Source: Spirochaetia bacterium (GTDB lineage: Bacteria > Spirochaetota > Spirochaetia > Treponematales > Breznakiellaceae). From it: a stretch of 16,629 nt of DNA. Below the pieces are notes generated by a model that saw nothing but the letters and a program-made list of their open reading frames with translations, had not been told where the DNA came from and did no database searches. The stretch's first letter is position 1, and each line of letters begins with the position of its first letter. Position numbers and translations under genes: made by a program. Location: positions 1-16,629 of the forward strand of contig BNUU01000036.1 of assembly GCA_025997595.1 (NCBI GenBank), written 5' to 3'. Positions 1 to 5,897 of the stretch are shown here, in pieces.

Positions 1-83
1 CTATCTTCCCCAAAAAGAGGGGCCCGCCCAGTGGCCCGAGCAGGGCGGCTTCCCCCGGTCCCAGTACCTTACCTACGACGCCC
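1..83. repeat. 83-bp perfect inverted repeat, outer copy
   Basis: Bases 1-83 are the exact reverse complement of 515-597, which lies inside the glycoside hydrolase gene (codons about 353-380). The match ends abruptly after base 83, and the repeat may extend left beyond the window. Read on the plus strand it would encode the hydrolase peptide from YLPQKEG to TYDA, but the frame then runs into unrelated sequence. A sharp, perfect inverted copy at a sequence end is typical of amplification or assembly chimeras. A true local inversion-duplication is also possible. Confidence 0.9.
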
Positions 84-187
84 ACAAGCGCCCAGCCTGT
101 CAACAAGAGAAAAATCACCAAAACCCGAAGGGACCAAAGGCCGTGGACCAAAGGTTCTGTATGCAATTTTATCAGTCTACTTCCCAT
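1..187 (-). CDS. N-terminal fragment of a putative membrane protein, fused to the inverted repeat
   Basis: A reading frame starting with ATG at 187 begins MGSRLIKLHTEPLVHGLW, followed by a hydrophobic stretch around VLVIFLLLTGWALV. This looks like the start of an inner-membrane protein or permease. An alternative in-frame ATG lies at 205. A GGAG sits only 2 nt before the ATG at 187, and there is no clear Shine-Dalgarno before 205, so the start is uncertain. Below base 84 the frame enters the 83-bp inverted copy of the hydrolase gene and stays open to the window edge, but those residues (GKVLGPGEAALLGPLGGP) are antisense translation of the hydrolase. About 34 native codons are therefore visible. 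No family is recognised. Confidence 0.3.
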   Translation of the reverse strand, partial: MGSRLIKLHTEPLVHGLWSLRVLVIFLLLTGWALVGVVGKVLGPGEAALLGPLGGPLFLGKI

Positions 188-230
188 AACTCCAATTTTC
201 GGCATACTCAGGGAAAAAATCCAGTAAAAG

Positions 231-1655
231 CTATAATTTATCAATCAACATGGAACATTTCCCCGAGGGGATGGGCAGGGTCTTCTTCTTCTTCCCCAAA
301 ATATTGATGGTGAAGTAGTACAGTTTTTCGCTTTCCATGTGAATTTCCCAACCCCGGCCGCTTTTGTTGGACAGGATGGTGATCATGTTTTTCTTGAGGG
401 AAAGGTTCTCCACCCCCATGATCTCCAGGTTGGGGATGATCCAGTCCACGGTTTTGCGGGGCAGGGAAATGAAGAGGCCCACGATGTTTTCTATTGTCAG
501 GCAGATCGTGGAGAGGGCGTCGTAGGTAAGGTACTGGGACCGGGGGAAGCCGCCCTGCTCGGGCCACTGGGCGGGCCCCTCTTTTTGGGGAAGATAGGCT
601 TCCCAGAGGTTGCCCTTGTGGTGGTTCCCCTCGGGGCTCATGGAGTCCAGCATAAAATAGACGTGCCGGATGGCGCAGTCGCGGGCCAGGTCCCAGCGCT
701 GGTAACGCTCCAGCCCCTTGATCACCATAAAGGTGAGGTGGGGAAACACGCTGCCCCGGTAACCGCCGCCGTTTTCGTCAAAGGCCGGCTCATTCACGGC
801 CAATGTGGGAAAAGGGTGGGGAGATCCGAAGAACTGGGGGTCCGACAGCTTGCCGATGATCCGCTCCGCCTTGTCGTCGTTGGGAATTTCCGCCAGCAGG
901 GGCCAGTAGCCGGCGATGGTTTTCGCCGGCAGCCGCTGTTCGCTGCGGTCGATGTCGTGGTAAAAGCCGTCATTACCATCCCACATAAGGGAATTGATCC
1001 GGGTTTTAAGGGAAAAGTACTGCCTTTTGTACTGAAAACTCGCTTCCTTGTCGTTGAGGATGTCCGCCATGGCGGACATGTAGAGCACATTGACGGCCAT
1101 CATGGTGTTAAAGTCCAGGGGATAGGCCGCCTGCTCCCGTGGGGCATTGATCATCCCCGTGGCGGAAAGGGGCGCCTCGTAGAGGCCGTTCTCCCGCTTG
1201 AACACCGAGTCGATCCATTCGGTATACCGGTGCAGGATGGGGAGCACGTCCTTGACCCGCTTCTTGTTGGCCGTTTTGTGGTAGAGGTTGAATTCGGCCC
1301 AGGCGAAAAGAGGTATCCCTAAGCCCTCGGGGTTGTCCTCTTCCACCACCGGCCGCCCGGTTTCGATGCTGTAGGCGGACCGGATCGCCCCATTCGGCTC
1401 CTGACGGTCATAAAAAACATCCAGGGTGGGGTGGGCCTGGTAGATCCGGTTTGAGTAGACCAAAAAAAAGGACGAATAGATGGCGTCCGCCTGCTGGATC
1501 ACGGAATTTCCCGGATATGAAAAAAATTTCCCCTCTACTGCGCTCTTTTCGCCGCCGGTGTTCCAGCAATCCTGAATCCATGCCCAGGTTTTGTCGTATA
1601 TATCTACAAAATCCTGATCATAGAAATGGATTTTGGGGAAATCGCGCTTTGTCAA
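231..1655 (-). CDS. MGH1-like/GH63-related glycoside hydrolase
   Basis: This 474-residue protein has the (alpha/alpha)6-barrel motifs of the trehalase/GH63/mannosylglycerate-hydrolase-like group: GIPLFAWAEFNLY (113-125), the GLYEAPLSATGMINAPR region (157-173), YPLDFNTM (178-185, D181), GYRGSVFPHLTFM (298-310) and GNLWEAYLP (348-356, E352). These enzymes hydrolyse alpha-glycosides of glucose or mannose. There is no signal peptide, so it is probably cytoplasmic and acts on an imported or storage sugar. E352 sits where the family usually has a catalytic Glu. The family motif GMDNSPR, whose Asp aligns with the trehalase acid, reads GMINAPR here, so the acid may be changed or placed elsewhere. The start is TTG at 1655, chosen because AAGGAG lies 6 nt upstream. 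A promoter lies at 1778-1807. The substrate cannot be named. Confidence 0.8.
   Translation of the reverse strand: MTKRDFPKIHFYDQDFVDIYDKTWAWIQDCWNTGGEKSAVEGKFFSYPGNSVIQQADAIYSSFFLVYSNRIYQAHPTLDVFYDRQEPNGAIRSAYSIETGRPVVEEDNPEGLGIPLFAWAEFNLYHKTANKKRVKDVLPILHRYTEWIDSVFKRENGLYEAPLSATGMINAPREQAAYPLDFNTMMAVNVLYMSAMADILNDKEASFQYKRQYFSLKTRINSLMWDGNDGFYHDIDRSEQRLPAKTIAGYWPLLAEIPNDDKAERIIGKLSDPQFFGSPHPFPTLAVNEPAFDENGGGYRGSVFPHLTFMVIKGLERYQRWDLARDCAIRHVYFMLDSMSPEGNHHKGNLWEAYLPQKEGPAQWPEQGGFPRSQYLTYDALSTICLTIENIVGLFISLPRKTVDWIIPNLEIMGVENLSLKKNMITILSNKSGRGWEIHMESEKLYYFTINILGKKKKTLPIPSGKCSMLIDKL
515..597. repeat. 83-bp perfect inverted repeat, inner copy
   Basis: This is the copy inside the intact glycoside hydrolase frame, so it is presumably the original. 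It encodes the segment just after the conserved WEAY motif. The two copies are separated by 431 bp. Confidence 0.9.
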
Positions 1656-1661
1656 CCGTTA

Positions 1662-1667
1662 CTCCTT
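1662..1667 (-). promoter_or_regulatory. Shine-Dalgarno fixing a TTG start
   Basis: AAGGAG on the minus strand lies 6 nt before the TTG at 1653-1655. There is no better ATG or GTG nearby, so this site supports the non-canonical start of the hydrolase. Confidence 0.7.
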
Positions 1668-1752
1668 GGATGTACATTAGGGTGCAATCAATCGAGATTA
1701 CTCCATACTGCTTAAAAAGTCAAATTCATCCTTTACTTTTTTCATCCTGCAT

Positions 1753-1766
1753 ACCGCCGTTGCGGT
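1753..1766. promoter_or_regulatory. Possible operator downstream of the hydrolase promoter
   Basis: ACCGC and GCGGT form inverted arms around CGTT, and the wider context has TGCA on both sides. The element lies about 12-25 bp downstream of the -10 box at 1778-1783, where a sugar-responsive repressor could bind. The arms are short, so this is tentative. Confidence 0.3.
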
Positions 1767-1777
1767 GCAATTGACTC

Positions 1778-1807
1778 ATTATACATCCATAATAGCAAAT
1801 TTGCCAA
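1778..1807 (-). promoter_or_regulatory. Sigma70-type promoter of the glycoside hydrolase gene
   Basis: On the minus strand TTGGCA (1802-1807) and TATAAT (1778-1783) are separated by 18 bp. The -10 box is a perfect match. It would give a leader of roughly 115 nt before the TTG start, room enough for the putative operator. Confidence 0.6.
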
Positions 1808-1843
1808 ATTTTTTTACAAAAAAGCGGTGTTTGGGCGGCCGGT

Positions 1844-2923
1844 TCAATAAATAAACGGGATGATGCGGTACTTTACCTTTTTGGTATAGGCCTCCCAGAG
1901 TTTGCCGTATTTGGCCCTGCAGATTTTGTCATCGTCCATCTGGCGGGTGAACAGGAGTCCGACATAGTAAGCCGGATATAGCCACACCCACCAGACCCCG
2001 GGATAGCCGGCGCTGATGGCAATGCCGCATCCCATTAAAATTTCCCCCAGATAATTGATATGGCGGCTGAGGCCCCAAAACCCGTTGACCAACAGGGACT
2101 TCTTTCCGTCGGTGAGGGTTTCCGGTTTTATACCGAGGAAGGTTTTTTCAGGGGCTGTCTTGAAATAGTACTTCTGCATATTGGCGCCCCGGGCCAGGCT
2201 CCACCCCGCAAGGAACACCGCGGCAAAGCAAATACCGGCCCAAAGGGGAAGATGGGGATTGGGCAGGTCAACCGTTGCCCAGAGGGCGACCGCGTAGAAG
2301 TAGGGATAAAAGGTAAGGCATCCGAAGCCCAACTTTAAACCCACCCGTTCGGCAATAAAATCGTAGGTGTACAGGTGGACCTTCTCGAAATGAAGGTACT
2401 CCCATATAAACCAGCTCAGCATGGCGGCGCCCAAAAACACTCCGGGATTAGCATCTTCGTAGGTCGTGTAATGGTGTACCGCGAAGGAAAGCACATTCAG
2501 TTGAAGCATGACGGCCCCAATCAAATAGAGCCACATCTTGGCGTCAATCCTGCCGTTCCTGTATTGGGGGTTCTCCAAGCGTCCGAACCACAGATCGGCA
2601 AAGGGGGATTTTTTGACGGAAGGATGGGGCAGTACCATAATCAGGGAAAATAAGAGGCCCAGGGTGACGGCGCCCAGCAGACTTGACCGGCGAACCTGAT
2701 ACAGCCAGTCCAGGGGAACCCAATGCAATATTCCCAGGAGCAGCCAGAGTACTACGCTCAAAGCAAGAACAAAAATGCCGTTCAGCCGGTAGTTTAACGG
2801 TTCCCCTGTTTGACTGTGTTTTACATAACCCCGTATCCACCTGCCGGGTAGAGCAACATGTAAAAGGGTGATCACCGCATAGAAAATCCAGGGGGTAAAA
2901 AACCCGAGTATTTGTGTTTTCAC
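1844..2923 (-). CDS. ERG4/ERG24-family sterol-reductase-like membrane protein
   Basis: This polytopic protein of 359 residues has many hydrophobic segments. It shows the signatures of the C14/C24/7-dehydrocholesterol sterol reductase family: WFGRLENPQYRNGRIDAKM (112-130, the FxGRExNPR..D.K element), LLVNGFWGLSRHINYLGE (277-294) and the C-terminal pattern D..C..KYG..W..Y..KV.YRI.P.IY (331-359). Family members reduce sterol-ring or side-chain double bonds with NADPH in the membrane. Bacterial homologues are known, but their substrates are mostly not. The GTG start at 2923 overlaps the stop of the upstream dehydrogenase (GTGA), so the two are translationally coupled. Reduction of a host-derived sterol, or of another polycyclic or isoprenoid lipid, is inference. 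A related isoprenylcysteine methyltransferase-like fold cannot be excluded, but the reductase motifs fit better. Confidence 0.8.
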   Translation of the reverse strand: MKTQILGFFTPWIFYAVITLLHVALPGRWIRGYVKHSQTGEPLNYRLNGIFVLALSVVLWLLLGILHWVPLDWLYQVRRSSLLGAVTLGLLFSLIMVLPHPSVKKSPFADLWFGRLENPQYRNGRIDAKMWLYLIGAVMLQLNVLSFAVHHYTTYEDANPGVFLGAAMLSWFIWEYLHFEKVHLYTYDFIAERVGLKLGFGCLTFYPYFYAVALWATVDLPNPHLPLWAGICFAAVFLAGWSLARGANMQKYYFKTAPEKTFLGIKPETLTDGKKSLLVNGFWGLSRHINYLGEILMGCGIAISAGYPGVWWVWLYPAYYVGLLFTRQMDDDKICRAKYGKLWEAYTKKVKYRIIPFIY

Positions 2924-3714
2924 GTTAAACTTCCGGTATTGGCGGACATCAGTTTAATTGCCAATGTACGGGGCAAAAGCCTTCCCATAAAAAAGCGGGC
3001 TATTTTGTTTACCCCGCCCGGAACAACTATGGGGTATTTTCCCAGGGCCTTCAACGTCTGCTCCGCCACTTCCCGCGCCGTTAAGGTTCCGGGGGCTTTG
3101 GCCTGCTGGGCCTGCCGGTATCCGGGGGTGATGACGGCCCCTGCGACAGAGGCGATAACATCTATACCGTGGGGTTTAAGCTCCTGCCACAAGCCTTCGG
3201 CCAGGATGGCGTTAAAGGCTTTGGAAGCCGCATAGGCCGCCAGTTTCGGGCTCCCCTGGGTACCCGCCAGGGAGGACATCAGCACAATGCCCCCCCGGTG
3301 ATTCCCTATCATCTTTGCGGACAGCAGCTTGGCAAGGAGCAGGGGCGCTTTAACATTGACCGCAACAACCTGGGCCAGCTGATCCTCGGAAGTCTCCTCC
3401 ATCAAACCGATGGGGCAATAGGCCGCATTGTAAACCAGGAGGCCGATTGAAACGTCCAGGGCGCCGATAATCTTTTTTGCCTGCCCGTAATCGCCCAAAT
3501 CTACGGGATGGCAGCTGATCTCTACGGGATATTTTTCCCGCAGGGTTCGCGCCAAGGTTTCCAGTTTATCCTTTCTGCGGGCCAGGAGCGCCAGGTTTAA
3601 ACCCCTTTGGGCCAGCGCTTCGGCGTAGGCGGCCCCCAGCCCCTCGGAAGCTCCCGCAACCAGGGCACAGGGACCGTATTTCACCTTGAATTTTTCCGGG
3701 CTGCGGGACATCAT
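2920..3714 (-). CDS. Short-chain dehydrogenase/reductase (SDR family)
   Basis: This classical SDR has 264 residues from the ATG at 3714. It shows the Rossmann motif GASEGLG (21-27), the stabilising NAAY (96-99), catalytic Ser in MSSLAG (146-151) and YAASK (161-165). It oxidises or reduces a carbonyl/hydroxyl using NAD(P)(H). An upstream GTG at 3756 is in frame and directly abuts the stop of the outer-membrane-protein gene. I prefer 3714 because SDRs of this type start a few residues before KYGPxALV and because a hairpin occupies 3725-3748. Neither start has a strong ribosome-binding site. The gene's end overlaps the sterol-reductase-like gene by 4 nt, which suggests that both act on the same lipid or sterol-like substrate. 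Confidence 0.85.
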   Translation of the reverse strand: MMSRSPEKFKVKYGPCALVAGASEGLGAAYAEALAQRGLNLALLARRKDKLETLARTLREKYPVEISCHPVDLGDYGQAKKIIGALDVSIGLLVYNAAYCPIGLMEETSEDQLAQVVAVNVKAPLLLAKLLSAKMIGNHRGGIVLMSSLAGTQGSPKLAAYAASKAFNAILAEGLWQELKPHGIDVIASVAGAVITPGYRQAQQAKAPGTLTAREVAEQTLKALGKYPIVVPGGVNKIARFFMGRLLPRTLAIKLMSANTGSLT

Positions 3715-3724
3715 AGGGCAACAG

Positions 3725-3748
3725 TTCCAAAATCCTGAGATTTTGGAA
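3725..3748. promoter_or_regulatory. 10-bp perfect hairpin between outer-membrane protein and SDR genes
   Basis: TTCCAAAATC and GATTTTGGAA form a perfect 10-bp stem around a 4-nt loop, starting 8 nt after the stop of the outer-membrane protein gene. No T-tract follows, so it is not a classic terminator. It could weaken read-through, protect the 3' end of the upstream message, or regulate SDR translation. Confidence 0.55.
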
Positions 3749-3756
3749 AGCCTCAC

Positions 3757-4503
3757 CTACATAAACTTATATCCAACCCCGAGCTTGACGGTAACGGTGT
3801 TTACCCAGCCTTTCTTCACTTCACCGGTTACCAAAGCACCGCCTGGGCCGCCGCCTTCAACAAATGCGGTGTTATTCTTGTCAAACCCGTTTTTCGCCAG
3901 CTTAAAGCCGTAGAGGGCTTCGAGCCGGACATACAGGGCTTCGGTAATGGCATAATCGCCGCCGGCCCCTACCCGGAACCAGAGGGTGCTAAAATCCATA
4001 GCCTTTGTTGCAACGGGATAACCAGTCCCCGCCGTCCCGGTTGGGTCGTATGGGTATTCGCCGGAGAAAAAGATCTGGTATTCAATGCCCAGCAGGGGGA
4101 AAAGGGTGAATTTCTGTATCTGGAAGGGGTATTTCCCCAGGAGCCCGATACCCAGGCTGGAGGTTTTTCTGGTGTAGGGGGAACCGGAATCGGCGCCTAG
4201 CGGCGTACTGCCTAGAGGGGTTACAGAGGTGGAAGTACTTTCCAAAGTTCCCGAACCGCCGGCGACGCTTACATAGAATTCACCATAGGTGGCGTCAAGA
4301 AACAGGAAGCCTCCGTAGTTGAGGTCCTTTCCTTTCTGATCGGAATTTTGCTGGTAAACCGCTGCATTCCCCATTTCCGTTGTCGCTTTGGTGAATGCGC
4401 CGGAGAAGGTGAAACCGCCGCCCGCGCTCAGGCCGAAATCCACGGCGAAGGCCCCGGAAGCCAAGGCAAACATGCCTATGAAACATAAGATACCCTTTTT
4501 CAT
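3757..4503 (-). CDS. Small outer-membrane beta-barrel protein
   Basis: Starting at the ATG at 4503, this 248-residue protein opens with a Sec signal peptide (MKKGILCFIGMFALASGAFA, cleavage likely after residue 20). The mature part is rich in glycine and aromatic residues, with alternating hydrophobic/polar strands such as YGEFYVSVAGGSGTLE and YVRLEALYGFKLAKNGF, ending in VGYKFM. This fits an 8- to 10-strand barrel. AAGGAG lies 7 nt before this ATG. The frame is open further upstream to 4572, but that part has no ribosome-binding site and would mask the signal peptide. It may be co-transcribed with the SDR and sterol-reductase-like genes. Function unknown: it could be a porin-like or surface protein. 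Confidence 0.8.
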   Translation of the reverse strand: MKKGILCFIGMFALASGAFAVDFGLSAGGGFTFSGAFTKATTEMGNAAVYQQNSDQKGKDLNYGGFLFLDATYGEFYVSVAGGSGTLESTSTSVTPLGSTPLGADSGSPYTRKTSSLGIGLLGKYPFQIQKFTLFPLLGIEYQIFFSGEYPYDPTGTAGTGYPVATKAMDFSTLWFRVGAGGDYAITEALYVRLEALYGFKLAKNGFDKNNTAFVEGGGPGGALVTGEVKKGWVNTVTVKLGVGYKFM

Positions 4504-4538
4504 TTTAGAACTCCTTGTTAGACAAAATTTCAAATAAC

Positions 4539-4552
4539 GTCTATTAATAGAC
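4539..4552. promoter_or_regulatory. 14-bp perfect palindrome upstream of the outer-membrane protein gene
   Basis: GTCTATTAATAGAC is a perfect palindrome about 36 nt before the start codon and directly downstream of the presumed -10 region. Its position suits an operator for a dimeric repressor controlling the outer-membrane-protein/SDR/reductase run. Confidence 0.5.
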
Positions 4553-4580
4553 ATTACTATAACTTTTATCACATAGTCAA
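4551..4580 (-). promoter_or_regulatory. Putative promoter of the outer-membrane protein gene
   Basis: On the minus strand TTGACT (4575-4580) is followed after 18 bp by TAATGT (4551-4556), or after 15 bp by TAGTAA. The -35 is good and the -10 weak, as expected for a regulated promoter. The palindrome at 4539-4552 abuts it. Confidence 0.4.
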
Positions 4581-4680
4581 CACTTTTTACGAAATTGTTT
4601 ATTAAAATTACAAAATCCTGAAAAGAGGCAATTGCATTGATTATTTATTTATATGATATAGAAAGTGTGAAGAAGTGTCT

Positions 4681-4715
4681 TTCCCTCCTTAGTCGCCTTC
4701 GGCACCTTTGCGGTT
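4681..4715 (-). repeat. Degenerate 9-nt-period repeat, copy A (AACCGCAAAGG type)
   Basis: On the minus strand the sequence begins AACCGCAAAGGTGCCGAAGG and continues with units of nine bases: CGCAAAGGT, GCCGAAGGC, GACTAAGGA and GGGAAAGAC (the last unit runs slightly past this interval). The core is xxxxAAGGx. It resembles short degenerate ACCGCAAAGG-type repeats scattered in many bacterial genomes, though I cannot check that here. An inverted partner lies at 5539-5559, on the other side of vapBC. Confidence 0.55.
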
Positions 4716-4819
4716 GATATTAAAAGATTAAGGAAAGAAAGTGGTAACCCATGAATAGGAAAATCCGGCTAAACTGTATGTTATGCGAAGTATTTTTGCC
4801 CTTGTTCTAATATATTTAT

Positions 4820-5200
4820 TTATGAAATCTTGAAAGATAAAATTTTTATATCAGGTATATATTCATAATGTTTTGTATTCCCCGTAATTAATGGTTCATC
4901 ATATTCCAATGCCGTTGATGCAATTATTGCATCTCCTAATTCCAACCCATGACTTAATTTATATTCTTCCATTAGATTAATTGCTTTTTTAGAGATTGCT
5001 TCATTTATTTGGATTATTTCCGCAGACCATTGTTTTAGATCTTTTTTCAATTTATTGAGTTCTTCCTTGTTTCTTACTCCTTGTATTATTTCCATATAAG
5101 AAACCGCAGATAATTTAAAGGGAATATTTTGAAAAATTGTTTTTTGTGCCCTTTCTTTTCCACGGTAAAACCAAATCATTACATCCGAGTCGATTAGCAC
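4820..5200 (-). CDS. vapC: VapC-type PIN-domain toxin (endoribonuclease)
   Basis: This 126-residue protein has the PIN-domain pattern. Acidic residues lie at D4/D6 (MLIDSDVMIW), E37 (SYMEIIQG) and D90 (LELGDAIIAS), with TGN at 106-108. Together these bind the Mg2+ or Mn2+ used for RNA cleavage. VapC toxins typically cut tRNA or rRNA and are held inactive by the cognate antitoxin. The start is GTG at 5200, with GGAAGGAAA just upstream, overlapping the end of the antitoxin gene by 7 nt. It is AT-rich compared with the flanking operons, which suggests acquisition by transfer. Confidence 0.88.
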   Translation of the reverse strand: MLIDSDVMIWFYRGKERAQKTIFQNIPFKLSAVSYMEIIQGVRNKEELNKLKKDLKQWSAEIIQINEAISKKAINLMEEYKLSHGLELGDAIIASTALEYDEPLITGNTKHYEYIPDIKILSFKIS

Positions 5201-5433
5201 AATTTCCTTCCTTTCCTCATATTTCTAACATACGATTCTACATCATCCATATCCTTTCTGTCTTTCCACATCCCAAAGGATTCTGAAGTAAATACCTGAT
5301 TATTTTCAGAAATTGTATTGTCTTCAGAAACTAATTGTATTATTACCTCAACCTTTTTATGTTCAAAATTTGAAGGAAGTGTAATAATATTATTTAACTC
5401 TTCACTATCCACTACGGCCCTTAATGATTGCAT
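5194..5433 (-). CDS. Probable antitoxin partner of VapC
   Basis: This 79-residue protein is encoded immediately upstream of the PIN toxin and overlaps it. The N-terminal part (AVVDSEELNNIITLP, then KKVEVIIQLV) looks like a beta-strand-containing DNA-binding/dimerisation segment. The C-terminal half (ESFGMWKDRKDMDDVESYV) looks like a flexible toxin-binding tail. I do not recognise a specific antitoxin family with certainty; the role is inferred mainly from position and size. ATG at 5433 is preceded by a G-rich ribosome-binding site. Confidence 0.7.
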   Translation of the reverse strand: MQSLRAVVDSEELNNIITLPSNFEHKKVEVIIQLVSEDNTISENNQVFTSESFGMWKDRKDMDDVESYVRNMRKGRKLC

Positions 5434-5458
5434 ATAACCCCCATAGATTCCATTTATA

Positions 5459-5493
5459 GACTTAAATTTACACTATTTTTTAAAATAAGTCAA
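5459..5493 (-). promoter_or_regulatory. Promoter and putative operator of the vapC module
   Basis: On the minus strand TTGACT (5488-5493) and TAAATT (5465-5470) are spaced 17 bp apart. Inverted arms GACTTA (5459-5464) and TAAGTC (5486-5491) bracket the -10 and spacer, a layout that suits autoregulation by a toxin-antitoxin complex. Confidence 0.55.
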
Positions 5494-5538
5494 CTCAAAT
5501 TCAATCAATTTACACGACAAACGCATGAAAGAATTTTT

Positions 5539-5559
5539 AACCGCAAAGGAGACGAAGGG
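5539..5559 (+). repeat. Degenerate 9-nt-period repeat, copy B (AACCGCAAAGG type)
   Basis: The first 20 bases read AACCGCAAAGGAGACGAAGG; 18 of 21 positions match copy A at 4695-4715 in opposite orientation. The AACCGC heads of both copies face the vapBC unit. It lies directly after the end of the RelE/ParE toxin gene, between the two toxin-antitoxin modules. Confidence 0.55.
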
Positions 5560-5564
5560 TTACT

Positions 5565-5897
5565 TTATTTTATTAATTTCTCAAATAATATGTCTTGTAT
5601 ATTTCTTCTTGAATCCAATACCATTAATATTTTAACTTCATTATTTTCTACTTTGTATATTATCCTCCATGGACTTTCCAATAATTGCCGATAGTCCTTT
5701 ATATTTCTTTTTAATAGTTCAGGTACATAACCACCTTTATTTGGAAATTGATTTAAGGAATATATTTTTGCCCTTAGTCGTTCATATACTTTTAAAGCAT
5801 TTTTTGGATTGTTTTCCGAGATATAAGATATTATTTGATTCAGATCGTTTTCTGCATTTTGAGTTATATATACAGAAACCCCCATTTCATTTTTCAT
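5565..5897 (-). CDS. RelE/ParE-family toxin
   Basis: This 110-residue protein has the compact toxin fold signatures: an N-terminal strand and helix (VYITQNAENDLNQIISYI), the central YRQLLESPWRIIYKVENN and the C-terminal VKILMVLDSRRNIQDIL. Relatives either cleave mRNA on the ribosome (RelE) or poison gyrase (ParE); the sequence alone does not decide which. ATG at 5897 overlaps the end of the antitoxin gene by 11 nt and is preceded by AGGAA. An internal ATG at 5885 would shorten it by four residues. AT-rich like the neighbouring module. Confidence 0.87.
   Translation of the reverse strand: MKNEMGVSVYITQNAENDLNQIISYISENNPKNALKVYERLRAKIYSLNQFPNKGGYVPELLKRNIKDYRQLLESPWRIIYKVENNEVKILMVLDSRRNIQDILFEKLIK

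Larger units (their letters stand above)
4504..4819. other. AT-rich intergenic region without a gene
   Basis: This 316-bp gap between the vapC stop and the outer-membrane protein start holds the promoter and palindrome described separately and one copy of the 9-nt-period repeat (4681-4715). The rest is AT-rich with no convincing frame. A 19-codon plus-strand frame at 4751-4810 has no well-placed ribosome-binding site and is not called. Confidence 0.6.

Noticed and set aside
131..154. Short direct repeat GGACCAAAGG, two copies 14 bp apart
   Set aside because: Too short, and within a possible coding frame; it does not form an array.
339..1322. Long plus-strand open frame opposite the glycoside hydrolase
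   Set aside because: It is antisense to a well-supported enzyme gene, has no family motifs and no ribosome-binding site, and is explained by the GC-rich codon pattern.
4694..4702. CGCCTTCGG hairpin-like segment as a terminator
   Set aside because: The stem is only 3 bp with no T-tract, and it is part of the 9-nt-period repeat.
4777..4790. GTTATGCG sequence after vapC, resembling an integron attC core site
   Set aside because: No partner core site and no long imperfect hairpin could be found at the expected distance, and no integrase is in the window; toxin-antitoxin cassettes alone are not enough.
4751..4810. 19-codon plus-strand frame in the 4504-4819 gap
   Set aside because: The purine-rich stretch is too far upstream to serve as a ribosome-binding site, and the peptide shows no recognisable property.
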